A stretch of DNA of 64,000 nucleotides from Belnapia mucosa (GTDB taxonomy: Bacteria > Pseudomonadota > Alphaproteobacteria > Acetobacterales > Acetobacteraceae), in assembly GCF_016775475.1 (NCBI RefSeq), contig NZ_JAEUXJ010000001.1, forward strand, positions 682,001-746,000, in the 5' to 3' direction. Numbering within the stretch: the stretch's first letter is position 1; every line of letters starts with the position of its first letter. The notes below the pieces were generated by a model. It ran no database searches, was not told the origin of the DNA, and saw only the letters and a list, made by a program, of their open reading frames with translations. The position numbers were made by a program, and so were the translations under genes. Positions 36,008 to 45,183 of the stretch are shown piece by piece.

Positions 36008-36994
36008 CTACTCCACCTTGGCGCCGCTGCGCCGCGCGACATCGATCCATTTGGTCCGCTCCGCGGCGAGGAAGGCCTCAAAGCTTTCGGGCGAGCTGCC
36101 GCCATCCGGCGTCAGCGCCGGCAACTCGGCCCCGAAGCCGGCCATGCGGGCGCGGAAATCCGGGTCGCGCGCGGTCGCATCCGTCGCCGCGCCGAGCTTC
36201 GCCAGCACCGGCCGCGGGGTTCCCGCCGGTGCGAGGACACCGAACCAGGCCGTGGCCTCGAAGCCGGTGACGCCGGCCTCGTCGAGGGTCGGCACATCGG
36301 GCAGCACCGCGCTGCGCTTCGCCCCCGTCGTCGCCAGCGCGCGCAGCTTGCCGTCGCGGATGAAGGTGAGGGCGGAGGGGATGTTGTCCATCCCGGCCTC
36401 GACCCGGCCCGCCATCAGCTCGGTCAGCATCGGCGCGCTGCCGCGATAGGCGACATGGGTCATGGGCGCGCCGGTCATCAGCCCGAACAGCGCCATGCAG
36501 ACATGCGGCGAGGAGCCGATGCCGGCGGTGCCGTAGTTGAGCCCGCCCGGCCGCGACTTCGCCAGTGCGACCAGCTCGGCAATATTTCGCACCGGCAGAT
36601 CGGGCGGGACCATCAGCACATTGGGCACGCGGATCAGCAGCCCGACCGCGGCCAGATCCTGCGGTTTGTACGGCATGCGCTCGCCATAGACGGCGAAATT
36701 GATGGCGCCGGTGCCGATGGTGGTCAGCAGCAGCGTGTAGCCGTCCGGTTCGGACCGCGCGACGAACTCCGCCCCGACATTGCCGCCGGCACCGGCCCGG
36801 TTCTCCACCACCACCGGCTGACCGAGCCGCCGGGCCAGATGCTCGGCGGCGAGCCGCCCGGTGAGGTCGGTGGTGCCGGCCGGGGTGAAGGGGATCACCA
36901 GGCGGAGCGGGCGGTTCGGGAAAGCCTCCTGCGCGCGGGCGAGGCCAGGGGCGGCCAGCAGCGGCGCGGCGAGCAGGGCGCGGCGGCGCATCAT
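36008..36994 (-). CDS. Bug/TctC receptor, tandem array member 3
   Basis: 328 residues: signal MRRRALLAAPLLAAPGLARA, LRLVIPFTPAGTTD, VVENRAGAGGNVGAEF, INFAVYGERMPYKPQD, VAYRGSAPML, VLPDVPTLDEAG. The ATG at 36994 overlaps the previous stop (ATGA), so it is coupled to member 2, to which it is also most alike (shared PFTPAGTTD, the YG..MPYKP segment and a C-terminal TPDGG.SP.(S/T)FEAF). A recent duplication is likely. The longer open frame to 37033 lacks a signal peptide at its start. Confidence 0.88.
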   Translation of the reverse strand: MMRRRALLAAPLLAAPGLARAQEAFPNRPLRLVIPFTPAGTTDLTGRLAAEHLARRLGQPVVVENRAGAGGNVGAEFVARSEPDGYTLLLTTIGTGAINFAVYGERMPYKPQDLAAVGLLIRVPNVLMVPPDLPVRNIAELVALAKSRPGGLNYGTAGIGSSPHVCMALFGLMTGAPMTHVAYRGSAPMLTELMAGRVEAGMDNIPSALTFIRDGKLRALATTGAKRSAVLPDVPTLDEAGVTGFEATAWFGVLAPAGTPRPVLAKLGAATDATARDPDFRARMAGFGAELPALTPDGGSSPESFEAFLAAERTKWIDVARRSGAKVE

Positions 36995-37986
36995 TCGGCG
37001 GTGGCGCCGGATTTCCGCACCACCTCCGTCCATTTGGCGATCTCGGCGGTAATGAAGGCCTCGAAGGTGGCGGGGCTGGTGCCGCCATCAGGCGTCAGGC
37101 CCGGCGCCATGCCGCCGAGATCGGCGATCTTCGCCCGCGTCTCCGGCTCCTTCACGATCGCGTCGATCTCGGTGCCCAGCCGGTCGATGATCGGCTTCGG
37201 AGTGCGGGCCGGGACCTGGATGCCGAACCAGGCGGTGGCCTGCACATCGGGGAAGCCGGCCTCGGCGGTGGTCGGAACATCCGGCAGGGCGGGGCTGCGC
37301 TGCGCCGTCGTCACCGCCAGCGCCCGCACCCGGCCATCGCGGATATGGCCGATGATGGAGGGCAGGTTGTCCACCGCCACCTCGATCCGCCCTGCGATCA
37401 CCTCCTGGATCATCGGCCCGGCGCCACGGAAGGGCACATGCTGCATCTGGATCCCGGTGACCGACTTCAACAGCTCCCCGGTCAGGTGCAGCGAGGTGCC
37501 GATGCCGGAGCTGCCATTGTTGAGCTGGCCCGGCCGCGCCTTCACGTAATCCACGAGCTCCTTCAGCGTCTTCACCGGGAGGGCGTTGGTGACGAAGATC
37601 GCGTTCGGCACCTGGAGCATGAGGCCGCAGGCCGCCAGCGCATCCGGCTTGTACGGCATCTTCGCGCCATAGAGGCTGTAATTGATCGCGCCCGAGCTCA
37701 CGGTGCACATCAGCAGCGTATAGCCATCGGGGTCCGACTTCACCACCACATCGGAGCCGACATTGCCGCCGGCGCCCGGCCGGTTCTCCACGATCACACT
37801 CTGGCCAAGCCGCTGGGTCAGCCGCTCTGCGATGATTCGGGCGGCGATGTCGGTCGTGCCCGCCGGGGTGAAGGGCACGATCAGGCGGATGGTGCGGTTC
37901 GGCCATTGCTCCTGCGCGCGGCCGAGCGAGGGCGCGGCCAGCAGCCCGGCGCCCGTGGCCAGCGCGGCCCGGCGGGTGATCGGCAT
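36991..37986 (-). CDS. Bug/TctC receptor, tandem array member 2
   Basis: 331 residues: signal ITRRAALATGAGLLAAPSLGRA, IRLIVPFTPAGTTDIAARI, VIVENRPGAGGNVGSD, DPDGYTLLMCT, MQHVPFRGAGPMIQE, ALPDVPTTAEAGFPD. ATG at 37986 has GGGAGAG upstream. 51 bp separate it from member 1; it is coupled to member 3. The ligand is unknown; no TctAB permease lies in this cluster. Confidence 0.89.
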   Translation of the reverse strand: MPITRRAALATGAGLLAAPSLGRAQEQWPNRTIRLIVPFTPAGTTDIAARIIAERLTQRLGQSVIVENRPGAGGNVGSDVVVKSDPDGYTLLMCTVSSGAINYSLYGAKMPYKPDALAACGLMLQVPNAIFVTNALPVKTLKELVDYVKARPGQLNNGSSGIGTSLHLTGELLKSVTGIQMQHVPFRGAGPMIQEVIAGRIEVAVDNLPSIIGHIRDGRVRALAVTTAQRSPALPDVPTTAEAGFPDVQATAWFGIQVPARTPKPIIDRLGTEIDAIVKEPETRAKIADLGGMAPGLTPDGGTSPATFEAFITAEIAKWTEVVRKSGATAE

Positions 37987-38037
37987 TGGAGTTCTCTCCC
38001 TGTTTTTTCTCCGGCATTGAGGCGGCGGGAGCCCGCC

Positions 38038-39000
38038 CTAGTCAACCCTTGCGCCAGAGCGACGAATCACCCCCGCCCAGCGCGTATTCTCCTCGGCAAT
38101 GAAGCGGACGAACTCCTCGGCGCTCCCGCCGAGCAGGCGGGCGCCGACTCCTTCCGCCTTGGCCCGCGTCGCCGGCTCGGCGCAGATGCCGTTCACTTCG
38201 GTGTTCAGCCGGGCCATCACCGCGGGCGCGGTGCCGCGCGGCACCTGCAGGCCGAACCAGGCGGTCGCGGCATAGCCGGGCAGGCCGCTCTCGGCGACGG
38301 TCGGGACATCGGGCAGGGCCGGGCTCCGCTGCGGGCTGGTCACCGCCAGTGCTCGGAGCTGGCCCGCCTGGATCAGCGCAATGGCCGAGGGCAGGTTGTT
38401 CACGCCGAGATCGATCCGCCCGCCCATGATCTGGTTCGCGGTGTCCGACCCGCCGCGGAAGGGGACGTGCAGGATATCGACCCCGGCATCCGCCTTCAGC
38501 ATCTCTCCGGACAGGTGCAGGCTGCTGCCGCTGCCCGAGGAGGCATAGGTCAGCGCCCCCGGCCGCGCCCGCGCCTCGGCCAGCAGGTCGCCGAGGCTCC
38601 GCCAGGGGCTGTCGGGCCGCACCACCAGCACATTCGGCAGGTCGGCGAAGAGCACGACCGGCACCAGATCCTCTGTGCGGTAGTTCAGCCGCGCATGCAG
38701 GTTGGGATTGATCGAGGCGGTGCCGATCGAGGCGAAGAACAGTCCATAGCCATCCGGCTCCATCCGGGCGGCGAACTCGGCTGCGATCACGCCGGCGGCA
38801 CCACCCCGATTCTCGGCGACCACCGGCTGGCCGAGCCGGACCCCGAGCCGCTCCGCCAGCAGCCGCGCCAGCAGATCAGTCGCGCCGCCGGGCGGGAAGG
38901 GGACCAGCAGCCGCATCGGCCGGGTAGGCCATTCGCCCTGCGCCCGGGCGGTGAAGGGTATCAGGGTGAGCCCTGCCAACAGCCTGCGTCGCGATGTCAT
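38038..39000 (-). CDS. Bug/TctC receptor, tandem array member 1 (promoter-proximal)
   Basis: 320 residues: signal TSRRRLLAGLTLIPFTARA, MRLLVPFPPGGATD, VVAENRGGAAGVIA, INPNLHARLNYRTEDL, ILHVPFRGGSDTANQ, ALPDVPTVAESGLPG. The start is placed at 39000, at the signal peptide, with GGGAGAGAG upstream; the frame is open to 39054. First gene of the array; the promoter should lie in the 143-bp space shared with the divergent NdvA-like gene. Confidence 0.88.
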   Translation of the reverse strand: MTSRRRLLAGLTLIPFTARAQGEWPTRPMRLLVPFPPGGATDLLARLLAERLGVRLGQPVVAENRGGAAGVIAAEFAARMEPDGYGLFFASIGTASINPNLHARLNYRTEDLVPVVLFADLPNVLVVRPDSPWRSLGDLLAEARARPGALTYASSGSGSSLHLSGEMLKADAGVDILHVPFRGGSDTANQIMGGRIDLGVNNLPSAIALIQAGQLRALAVTSPQRSPALPDVPTVAESGLPGYAATAWFGLQVPRGTAPAVMARLNTEVNGICAEPATRAKAEGVGARLLGGSAEEFVRFIAEENTRWAGVIRRSGARVD

Positions 39001-39143
39001 TCCGGATCTCTCTCCCTCGGCTGGGGAACTCCCGTCCCCTTCCGCCGATCCCATCAGGTTCCTGCCGTAACGGCAGCGGGGGCAAGCCTTGCCGACTGGC
39101 CGGGCTCGCTAGTAGGCACAGGGGACCAATCAGGGGCGCGGGG

Positions 39144-40937
39144 ATGCATTTTATAAGGCTCTATGCGCGGGTCCTGCGGATGCTGGCGCCCGATCGCTGG
39201 GTCGCCATCGGACTCGGTATTGCGAATGTGGCCATGGCCGGGCTGCTCTTTCTGGAACCAGTCCTGTTCGGGCGGGTGGTGGACGTGCTCTCCCATGCCG
39301 CGGGGATGAGTCGCGACCAGGTGTGGCAGGCGGCCTTCGCGCTGCTCTCGCTCTGGGGCGCTGTCGGGCTGTCGGGCATCGGCGCGACGGTGGCGGTCTC
39401 GCTGCTCGCGGACCGGATGGCGCATCGCAACCGCCTCTCCTCCATGCACCGCTTCTTCGAACACGTGCTGGCCCTGCCGCTTTCCTTCCACGGGGATGTG
39501 CAGTCGGGCCGGCTGATGAAGGTGATGCTGGTCGGGTCGGACAACCTGTTCAGCATCTGGCTCGCCTTCTTCCGCGACCACATGTCGACCTTCGTCGCCG
39601 CCATCGTGCTGCTGCCGCTGACACTCGCCATGAACTGGCGGCTCGGCCTGCTGCTGCTGACCCTGGTGGTGGTCTTCGCCGTCATCACCGCCTTCGTGAT
39701 CCGGCAGACCGAGACGGCGCAGGGCCGGGTCGAGATGTTCCAGTCCCGCCTCGCGGGCACGGCGCAGGACGCGCTGTCGAATGTGGTCGTGGTGCAGTCC
39801 TTCACCCGCATGTCGAGCGAAGCGCGGATGTTCGGCGACATCGTGCGGCAGGTGCTCGACCATCAATTCCCGGTGCTGAACTGGTGGGCGGTCGTCTCCG
39901 TCCTGACGCGCGCCGCCAGCACGCTGACGGTGATCGCGATCTTCATCCTCGGCACCGTCCTCCATCTCGACGGCAAGGCGACGGTTGGCGAAATCGTCAG
40001 CTTCATGGGTTTCGCCACGCTGCTGATCGGCAAGCTGGAAGGGGCCGTCGCCTTCGTCTCCCGCCTAGTCTTCCAGGCCCCTGGCATCGCCGAATTCTTC
40101 GAGGTGTTGGATGCGCGGACCAGCGTGCCGGAACGCCCAGGCGCGCTCTCCCTCAGTCGTGCCGAAGGCGCTGTGGTGTTCGAGCGGGTGGGCTTCGCCT
40201 ATCCGGGCGGGCCGCTCATCCTCTCGGATGTGGAGTTCACCGCGCCTCCTGGCCGCACCATTGCGCTGGTCGGCCAGACCGGCGCCGGCAAGTCCACCGC
40301 CATGGCGCTGCTGCAGCGCCTCTGGGACCCGGTCGCCGGCCGGGTCACGCTGGATGGCCATGACCTGCGCGACATCACGCTCGACAGCCTCCGGCGCAAT
40401 GTCGGCGTGGTCTTCCAGGAAAGCATGCTGTTCAACCGCACGATCAAGGACAACCTGCTGGTTGGACGCCCGGACGCGACCCAGCCCGAGATCGAGCGCG
40501 CCTGCCAGATGGCCGAGGCGCATGACTTCATCATGCGCCAGCCGAAGGGCTACGACACGCTGGTCGGCGAGCGGGGCGCCAGCCTCTCCGGCGGCCAGCG
40601 CCAGCGCCTGGCCATCGCCCGCGCCCTGCTGAAGGACCCGCCGGTGCTGATCCTCGACGAGGCGACGAGTGCGCTCGACGCCGCGACCGAGGCGCGGGTG
40701 CAGCGGGCGCTGAAGGCGCTGATGGCGGGCCGCACCACCTTCATCATCGCCCATCGTCTCTCGACCGTGCGCGATGCCGACGAGATTCTCGTCTTCGACG
40801 GCGGCCGCATCGCCGAGCGCGGCACCTTCGACGAGCTGGTGCGGTTGGGCGGGCGCTTCGCCGAACTGGTGAAGACCCAGCTCACCGCCAGCGCACCGCT
40901 CGAGACCGCGGCGGGAGCCGTGAAGGCAGCGGAATGA
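39144..40937 (+). CDS. ndvA: NdvA/ChvA-like glucan ABC exporter (fused membrane domain and ATPase)
   Basis: 597-residue type IV ABC exporter half-transporter. The membrane domain (about 20-300, six segments) begins RLYARVLRMLAPDRWVAIGL as in cyclic beta-1,2-glucan exporters, with ANVAMAGLLFLEPVLFGRVV. ATPase: Walker A GQTGAGKST, signature [16 protein letters not shown], Walker B VLILDEATSALD, His switch IIAHRLSTV. The length is close to NdvA (588). Known NdvA exports cyclic glucan to the periplasm for osmotic adaptation; no ndvB synthase is in the window, so the substrate assignment is by similarity. ATG 39144 chosen over the longer frame. Confidence 0.8.
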   Translation: MHFIRLYARVLRMLAPDRWVAIGLGIANVAMAGLLFLEPVLFGRVVDVLSHAAGMSRDQVWQAAFALLSLWGAVGLSGIGATVAVSLLADRMAHRNRLSSMHRFFEHVLALPLSFHGDVQSGRLMKVMLVGSDNLFSIWLAFFRDHMSTFVAAIVLLPLTLAMNWRLGLLLLTLVVVFAVITAFVIRQTETAQGRVEMFQSRLAGTAQDALSNVVVVQSFTRMSSEARMFGDIVRQVLDHQFPVLNWWAVVSVLTRAASTLTVIAIFILGTVLHLDGKATVGEIVSFMGFATLLIGKLEGAVAFVSRLVFQAPGIAEFFEVLDARTSVPERPGALSLSRAEGAVVFERVGFAYPGGPLILSDVEFTAPPGRTIALVGQTGAGKSTAMALLQRLWDPVAGRVTLDGHDLRDITLDSLRRNVGVVFQESMLFNRTIKDNLLVGRPDATQPEIERACQMAEAHDFIMRQPKGYDTLVGERGASLSGGQRQRLAIARALLKDPPVLILDEATSALDAATEARVQRALKALMAGRTTFIIAHRLSTVRDADEILVFDGGRIAERGTFDELVRLGGRFAELVKTQLTASAPLETAAGAVKAAE

Positions 40938-41018
40938 GCGTCCGCGCCGGGCGCTTTTCCTTGCAACCGCTCCGTGTGGGGGCGCAGCCTTGATTCCCAA
41001 AACCGGGAGGGCTGCCGC

Positions 41019-41456
41019 ATGGTCATCGCCTCGATCCTCAGGACAAAGGGCAACCGCGTCGTCGCGCTCGGGCCGGAGGAGACGATCCTCAGCGCCGCGC
41101 GTCTGCTGACCGAGAACCGCATCGGCGCTGTGCTGGTGCGTGGCCCGGCCGGAGAGCTTCTCGGCATCCTCAGCGAGCGGGACATCGTGCGCGGCATGGC
41201 GGCGCAGGGCCCCGGCACCACTGGCCTGCTGGTCTCGCAATTCATGACCCGCCAGCTCGTCACCATCCGCCCCGAGACGCTGGTGGTGGAAGCGCTGGGG
41301 CTGATGACCGAGCGTCGCGTCCGCCATCTGCCCGTGCTCGATGCCGGGGGAGGGCTGATCGGCATGGTCTCGATCGGCGACCTGGTGAAGGCGCGGATCG
41401 AGGCCGCGGTGCAGGAGGCCGAGGAGCTGAAGCACTACGTGGTTTCGGCCGGATAG
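41019..41456 (+). CDS. Two-CBS-domain protein
   Basis: 145 residues made of two CBS motifs: VVALGPEETILSAARLLTEN with GAVLV..GELLGILSERDIV, then LVTIRPETLVVEALGLMTER with RHLPVLD..GLIGMVSIGDLV, ending in a short helix EELKHYVVSAG. Stand-alone CBS pairs bind adenine nucleotides and act as energy or redox sensors. ATG at 41019 follows GGGAGGG. Downstream of the NdvA-like gene by 81 bp on the same strand; co-regulation is possible. Confidence 0.88.
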   Translation: MVIASILRTKGNRVVALGPEETILSAARLLTENRIGAVLVRGPAGELLGILSERDIVRGMAAQGPGTTGLLVSQFMTRQLVTIRPETLVVEALGLMTERRVRHLPVLDAGGGLIGMVSIGDLVKARIEAAVQEAEELKHYVVSAG

Positions 41457-41604
41457 GCCCAAGCCGGGGGCGGATCCGCGGCTTTCTGCCCAAGGCAGCG
41501 GCAATGCCGGGCCGCGGCAGGGCACGGCTGCGATCACGCCCCCTTGTTGTGTCGGGTCCTTCGGGGCTTACTCCGGGCCGAGGATGACCCGGGGGCTTCG
41601 AATC

Positions 41605-42591
41605 ATGTCCATCACCCGTCGCGCCGCGCTGCTGGCACCCATGCTGGCGGCGCCCGCCCTGGCTGCCGGCATTGCCCGTGCCCAGACCAAGTGGCAGCTC
41701 GCCACCGCCTATCCGGACGGGAACTACCACACCCGGAACATCCGCGAATTCTGCGCCGATATCGAACAGGCGACCGAAGGCAAGCTGCAGGTCCAGATCC
41801 ACAGCAATGCCTCTCTGCTGCCGATGCAGCAGATCAAGCGCGGGGTGCAGACCGGCCAGGTGCAGATGGGCGAGATCCTCCTCGCCGCCTATTCCAACGA
41901 GGATCCCTTCTTCGAGGCGGATTCGCTGCCCTTCCTGGTGCCCGACCTTGCCGGGGCGCGAAAGCTCGGGGACCTGCAGCGGCCCTATGTCGAGGCGCGC
42001 ATGGGCCGCCAGGGCCTCTCGCTGCTCTATATGGTCGGCTGGCCGGGGGCGGGCTTCTACACCCAGGCGCCGATCAACAGCATCGAGATCTTCAAGGGCA
42101 GCCGCTTCCGCACCTTCAGCCCGATCACCAACCGCTTCGCCGCGCTGGTCGGCGCCAATCCGGTGCTGGTGCAGGCGGCCGAGGTGGCGCAGGCCTTCGC
42201 CACCGGCATCGCCACCGCCATGGTGACCAGCGCCCAGACCGGCGTCGACACCTCGGCCTGGGACTATGCGAAGTTCTTTACCCCGGCCGCCTTCTCGATG
42301 ACGAAGAATGCCGTGCTGATCTCCCGCCGTGCGCTCGAAGCCCTGCCCGCCGCGCAGCAGGAGGCGGTGAAGGCCGCCGCCAAGCGGGCCGAGGACCGCG
42401 GCTGGACCTTTTGCGCCGAGGCGGAGGCGAGCACTCAGGCGCGGCTGGCGGAGAAAGGCGTGACCATCGGCACTATCCCGCCCGCGGCACTGGCCGATCT
42501 GCGCAAGGTCGGCGCCACCATCACCGAGGAATGGGTCCAGCGCACCGGGGAGGATGGGCGGAAGCTGGTGGACTCGCTCCGGGCCGCCTGA
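41605..42591 (+). CDS. TRAP transporter substrate-binding protein DctP-type (second system)
   Basis: 328 residues with signal SITRRAALLAPMLAAPALAA ending GIARA. Receptor motifs: WQLATAYPDGNYHTRNIREF, EGKLQVQIHSNASLLPMQQI, RFRTFSPITNRFAALVGANP (ligand Arg region) and VTSAQTGVDTSAWDYAKFF. I start it at 41605 with GGGGG upstream, where the signal begins. First gene of a three-gene TRAP operon (4-bp gaps) unlike the fused system at 20591-23449. Substrate unknown, presumably an organic acid. Confidence 0.9.
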   Translation: MSITRRAALLAPMLAAPALAAGIARAQTKWQLATAYPDGNYHTRNIREFCADIEQATEGKLQVQIHSNASLLPMQQIKRGVQTGQVQMGEILLAAYSNEDPFFEADSLPFLVPDLAGARKLGDLQRPYVEARMGRQGLSLLYMVGWPGAGFYTQAPINSIEIFKGSRFRTFSPITNRFAALVGANPVLVQAAEVAQAFATGIATAMVTSAQTGVDTSAWDYAKFFTPAAFSMTKNAVLISRRALEALPAAQQEAVKAAAKRAEDRGWTFCAEAEASTQARLAEKGVTIGTIPPAALADLRKVGATITEEWVQRTGEDGRKLVDSLRAA

Positions 42592-42595
42592 GCCC

Positions 42596-43129
42596 ATGCG
42601 CCGTTTTCTCGATGCGCTCTACGCGCTCGGCGCCGGCATCGCCGCGCTCTCGCTCTTCGCCATCTTCTGCGTGATGATGGCGCAGGTCGCGCTGCGCGAG
42701 ATGCAGCTGCAATTCCCGGCCGCCGACGACATCAGCGCCTATCTCTGCGTCGCCACCACCTTCTTCGCCCTGGCCGCCACCTTCAAGCGGGGCGAGCTGA
42801 TCCGGGTCGGCATGTTGCTCGACCGGCTCGGGCCCGCGGCGCGTCGTGCGGCGGAGTTGCTGGTGCTGGCCCTGGCCGCGGCGCTGATGGCCTATGTCAC
42901 CTTCTGGACGGCGCAGGACATGCTGTTCAGCTGGGAGATCGAGGAAGTGGCGCAGGGTACGGTGCCCATCCCGCTCTGGATTCCGAAAATGGCGGTGCCC
43001 GGCGGCGCGGGGCTGCTGTTGATCGCCATCCTCGACGAATTCGTCATCGTCCTGCGCGGCGCCAAGCCGAGCTATGTGGTGGCCGCCGAGGAACGCGCGG
43101 CGGCCGGCGACTTTTCGGCGGAGGTGTAG
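42596..43129 (+). CDS. TRAP transporter small permease (DctQ-type)
   Basis: 177-residue four-helix membrane protein: LYALGAGIAALSLFAIFCVM, then FPAADDISAYLCVATTFFAL, FKRGELIRVGMLLDRL (the DctQ pattern with a charged loop) and a last helix LLLIAILDEFVIVL. It links receptor docking to the DctM channel. Start ATG at 42596 is 4 bp after dctP; the large-permease gene begins 4 bp after its stop. Confidence 0.9.
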   Translation: MRRFLDALYALGAGIAALSLFAIFCVMMAQVALREMQLQFPAADDISAYLCVATTFFALAATFKRGELIRVGMLLDRLGPAARRAAELLVLALAAALMAYVTFWTAQDMLFSWEIEEVAQGTVPIPLWIPKMAVPGGAGLLLIAILDEFVIVLRGAKPSYVVAAEERAAAGDFSAEV

Positions 43130-43133
43130 CCCG

Positions 43134-44438
43134 ATGGATCTGCTCACCTTTGCCCTGCTGCTGCTGGTGCTGCTCTGCCTGCTGCTCGGCGCCGGGCTCT
43201 GGATCGCCATGTCGCTGGCTGCGGTCGGCTATGTGGCGATGGTCTTCGTCCATCCGAGCCCCGGCCTCTTCCTCGCCTCCTCCTTCTGGGAGGCGACGGG
43301 GTCCTGGACGCTGGCGGCGCTGCCGATGTTCGTCTGGATGGGCGAGATCCTGTTCCGCACCAAGCTCTCGGAGGAGCTGTTCAACGGCCTCGCGCCCTGG
43401 GTGCGGCGCATCCCGGGCGGGTTGCTGCATGTGAACATCCTTGCCTGCGGCATCTTCGGCAGCGTCTCCGGCTCCTCGGCGGCGACCTGCGCCACCGTCT
43501 CCAAGATCGCGCTGCCCGAGCTGAAGCGGCGCGGCTATGACGAGAATGTCGCTGTCGGCTCCCTCGCCACTTCGGGGACGCTCGGCATCCTGATCCCGCC
43601 CTCGATCATCATGGTGGTCTATGCGGTGGCGGCCGAGGTCTCGATCATCCGGGTCTTCATCGCCGGCTGCCTGCCCGGGCTGATCGTGATGCTGCTGTTC
43701 AGCGCCTATATTGCCATCTGGGCGATGCTGAACCCCTCGAAGCAGCCGCCGCCGGAGCCGCGGATGAGCTTCGGCCAGAAGCTCCGTGCCAGCGCCCAGC
43801 TCATCCCCTGCGCGCTGCTCATCATCGGCACGATCGGGACCATGTTCGTCGGCTGGGCGACGGCGACCGAAGCGGCGGCTTTCGGCGTGCTCGGCTCCCT
43901 CATCCTCGCGGCCGTCACCGGCACGCTCTCCTGGCAGGCCTTCATGGACAGCCTGAAGGGCGCGACCCGGCTGTCCTGCATGATCATGTTCATCCTGGCC
44001 GGTGCCGCCTTCCTGACCAAGGCGATGGCGCTGACCGGCATCCCGGCCGCGCTGGCCGAGGGCGCCGCACATCTCAATCTCGGCCCCTATGGCCTGATCG
44101 CCATCCTGACCGTGGTCTATGTGCTGCTCGGCACCGCGCTCGATGGCGTGTCGATGATCGTGCTGACAACCTCGATCGTCATCCCGCTGGTGCAGCAGGC
44201 GGGGTTCGACCTGGTCTGGTTCGGCATCTTCATCGTGCTGCTGGTCGAGATCGCGGAGATCACGCCGCCGGTCGGCTTCAACCTGTTCGTCATGCAGACG
44301 ATGACAGGGAAGGAGCAGACGGAGGTGGCGATGGCCAGCCTGCCCTTCTTCCTCATGCTGGTGGTGACGGTGGTGCTCTGCACCCTCTTCCCGGTGACGC
44401 TGGTCACCGGCCTGCCGGACTGGCTGCTGGCGCGGTAG
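43134..44438 (+). CDS. TRAP transporter large permease (DctM-type)
   Basis: 434-residue membrane channel with about 12 hydrophobic segments: LLLLVLLCLLLGAGLWIAMS, LAALPMFVWMGEILFR, GCGIFGSVSGSSAATCATVS-like conserved stretch (residues about 100-125), LATSGTLGILIPPSIIMVVY, and late ITPPVGFNLFVMQTM. The twin hairpin motifs of DctM are intact. Last gene of the operon; its stop codon lies inside the left arm of a strong terminator. Confidence 0.92.
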   Translation: MDLLTFALLLLVLLCLLLGAGLWIAMSLAAVGYVAMVFVHPSPGLFLASSFWEATGSWTLAALPMFVWMGEILFRTKLSEELFNGLAPWVRRIPGGLLHVNILACGIFGSVSGSSAATCATVSKIALPELKRRGYDENVAVGSLATSGTLGILIPPSIIMVVYAVAAEVSIIRVFIAGCLPGLIVMLLFSAYIAIWAMLNPSKQPPPEPRMSFGQKLRASAQLIPCALLIIGTIGTMFVGWATATEAAAFGVLGSLILAAVTGTLSWQAFMDSLKGATRLSCMIMFILAGAAFLTKAMALTGIPAALAEGAAHLNLGPYGLIAILTVVYVLLGTALDGVSMIVLTTSIVIPLVQQAGFDLVWFGIFIVLLVEIAEITPPVGFNLFVMQTMTGKEQTEVAMASLPFFLMLVVTVVLCTLFPVTLVTGLPDWLLAR

Positions 44439-44463
44439 CGGGGAAGCCCCGCTACCGCGTTTT
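44431..44463 (+). terminator. Intrinsic terminator of the TRAP operon
   Basis: A perfect 13-bp stem (44431-44443 with 44447-44459) closed by an AAG loop and followed by TTTT. The stop codon of the large permease is inside the left arm. It also separates this operon from the convergent lipoprotein gene ending at 44467; on the other strand there is no T-run, so it acts mainly in the plus direction. Confidence 0.85.
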
Positions 44464-44466
44464 GGC

Positions 44467-45060
44467 TCAGCGAGCCGGGGTAGCGCTGTTCATGCTGTTG
44501 CCGGCAGGCGCCGTGCCGGCCGGGGCAGTGGTCATGGTGCCAGTGTTGCTGGACGGCGCCATGGAGGAGCCGGAGCCCATGCTGGAGCTGCCGCCCATGG
44601 AGGAGCCGGTCCCGGTCGTGTTCATGCCGGTGCCCGTTGCGGGGGCCGGGGTCGTGGTGGTGCCGGTGGAGGAGCTGGTTCCGCCGACCATGCCGCCGCC
44701 CATATAGGCGCGGTCACGCTCATCGGTGGAGCGCCGCGACTGGGCGGTCTGCGACCGGCGGGTGCCGCGCCGGCTGCTGCTGGCGTCGCGGTTGTCCAGC
44801 GGGGTGCGGACTTCCGGGTTGCTCCAGGGCGGCGTGCCGAGATTGACGTCGCGCGGGCTGGTCGTCGCACCGGCCACCGCGCCGGCGCCGGCGCCAATCG
44901 CCGCACCTGCCAGGACGCCCACCGGGCCGCCCAGGGCGCCCACGCCGGCGCCCGTCGCGGCACCGGCCGCCGCACCGCCTGTGGTCCGGTCGCTGCTGTT
45001 GGTCCCGCAGGCCGCCAGCGCCAAGGCCATTGCCGCAGCGCCCGCAATTTTCCAGCTCAT
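44467..45060 (-). CDS. Glycine-zipper lipoprotein with Ser/Thr/Met-rich tail
   Basis: 197 residues. Signal MSWKIAGAAAMALALAACG with lipobox LAAC, then a glycine-zipper helix (about 29-65: GGAAAGAATGAGVGALGG, PVGVLAGAAIGAGAGAVAGA), a basic middle (SSSRRGTRRSQTAQSRR) and a low-complexity tail of TG, SSM and TAPAG units. Such lipoproteins sit in the outer membrane, often induced by stress. The start ATG has a textbook AAGGAGGA. Function unknown. Confidence 0.82.
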   Translation of the reverse strand: MSWKIAGAAAMALALAACGTNSSDRTTGGAAAGAATGAGVGALGGPVGVLAGAAIGAGAGAVAGATTSPRDVNLGTPPWSNPEVRTPLDNRDASSSRRGTRRSQTAQSRRSTDERDRAYMGGGMVGGTSSSTGTTTTPAPATGTGMNTTGTGSSMGGSSSMGSGSSMAPSSNTGTMTTAPAGTAPAGNSMNSATPAR

Positions 45061-45183
45061 CCTGTCCTCCTTCAGTCGGTGCATCCTGTCGGGAGGGACG
45101 CGCGCGGCGTGCCTGCCCGCGTCGACCGGAACGCCTGCGCGCCGAACTGGTTGCGCGCCCGTCCTATAATCCACACGCGGATG

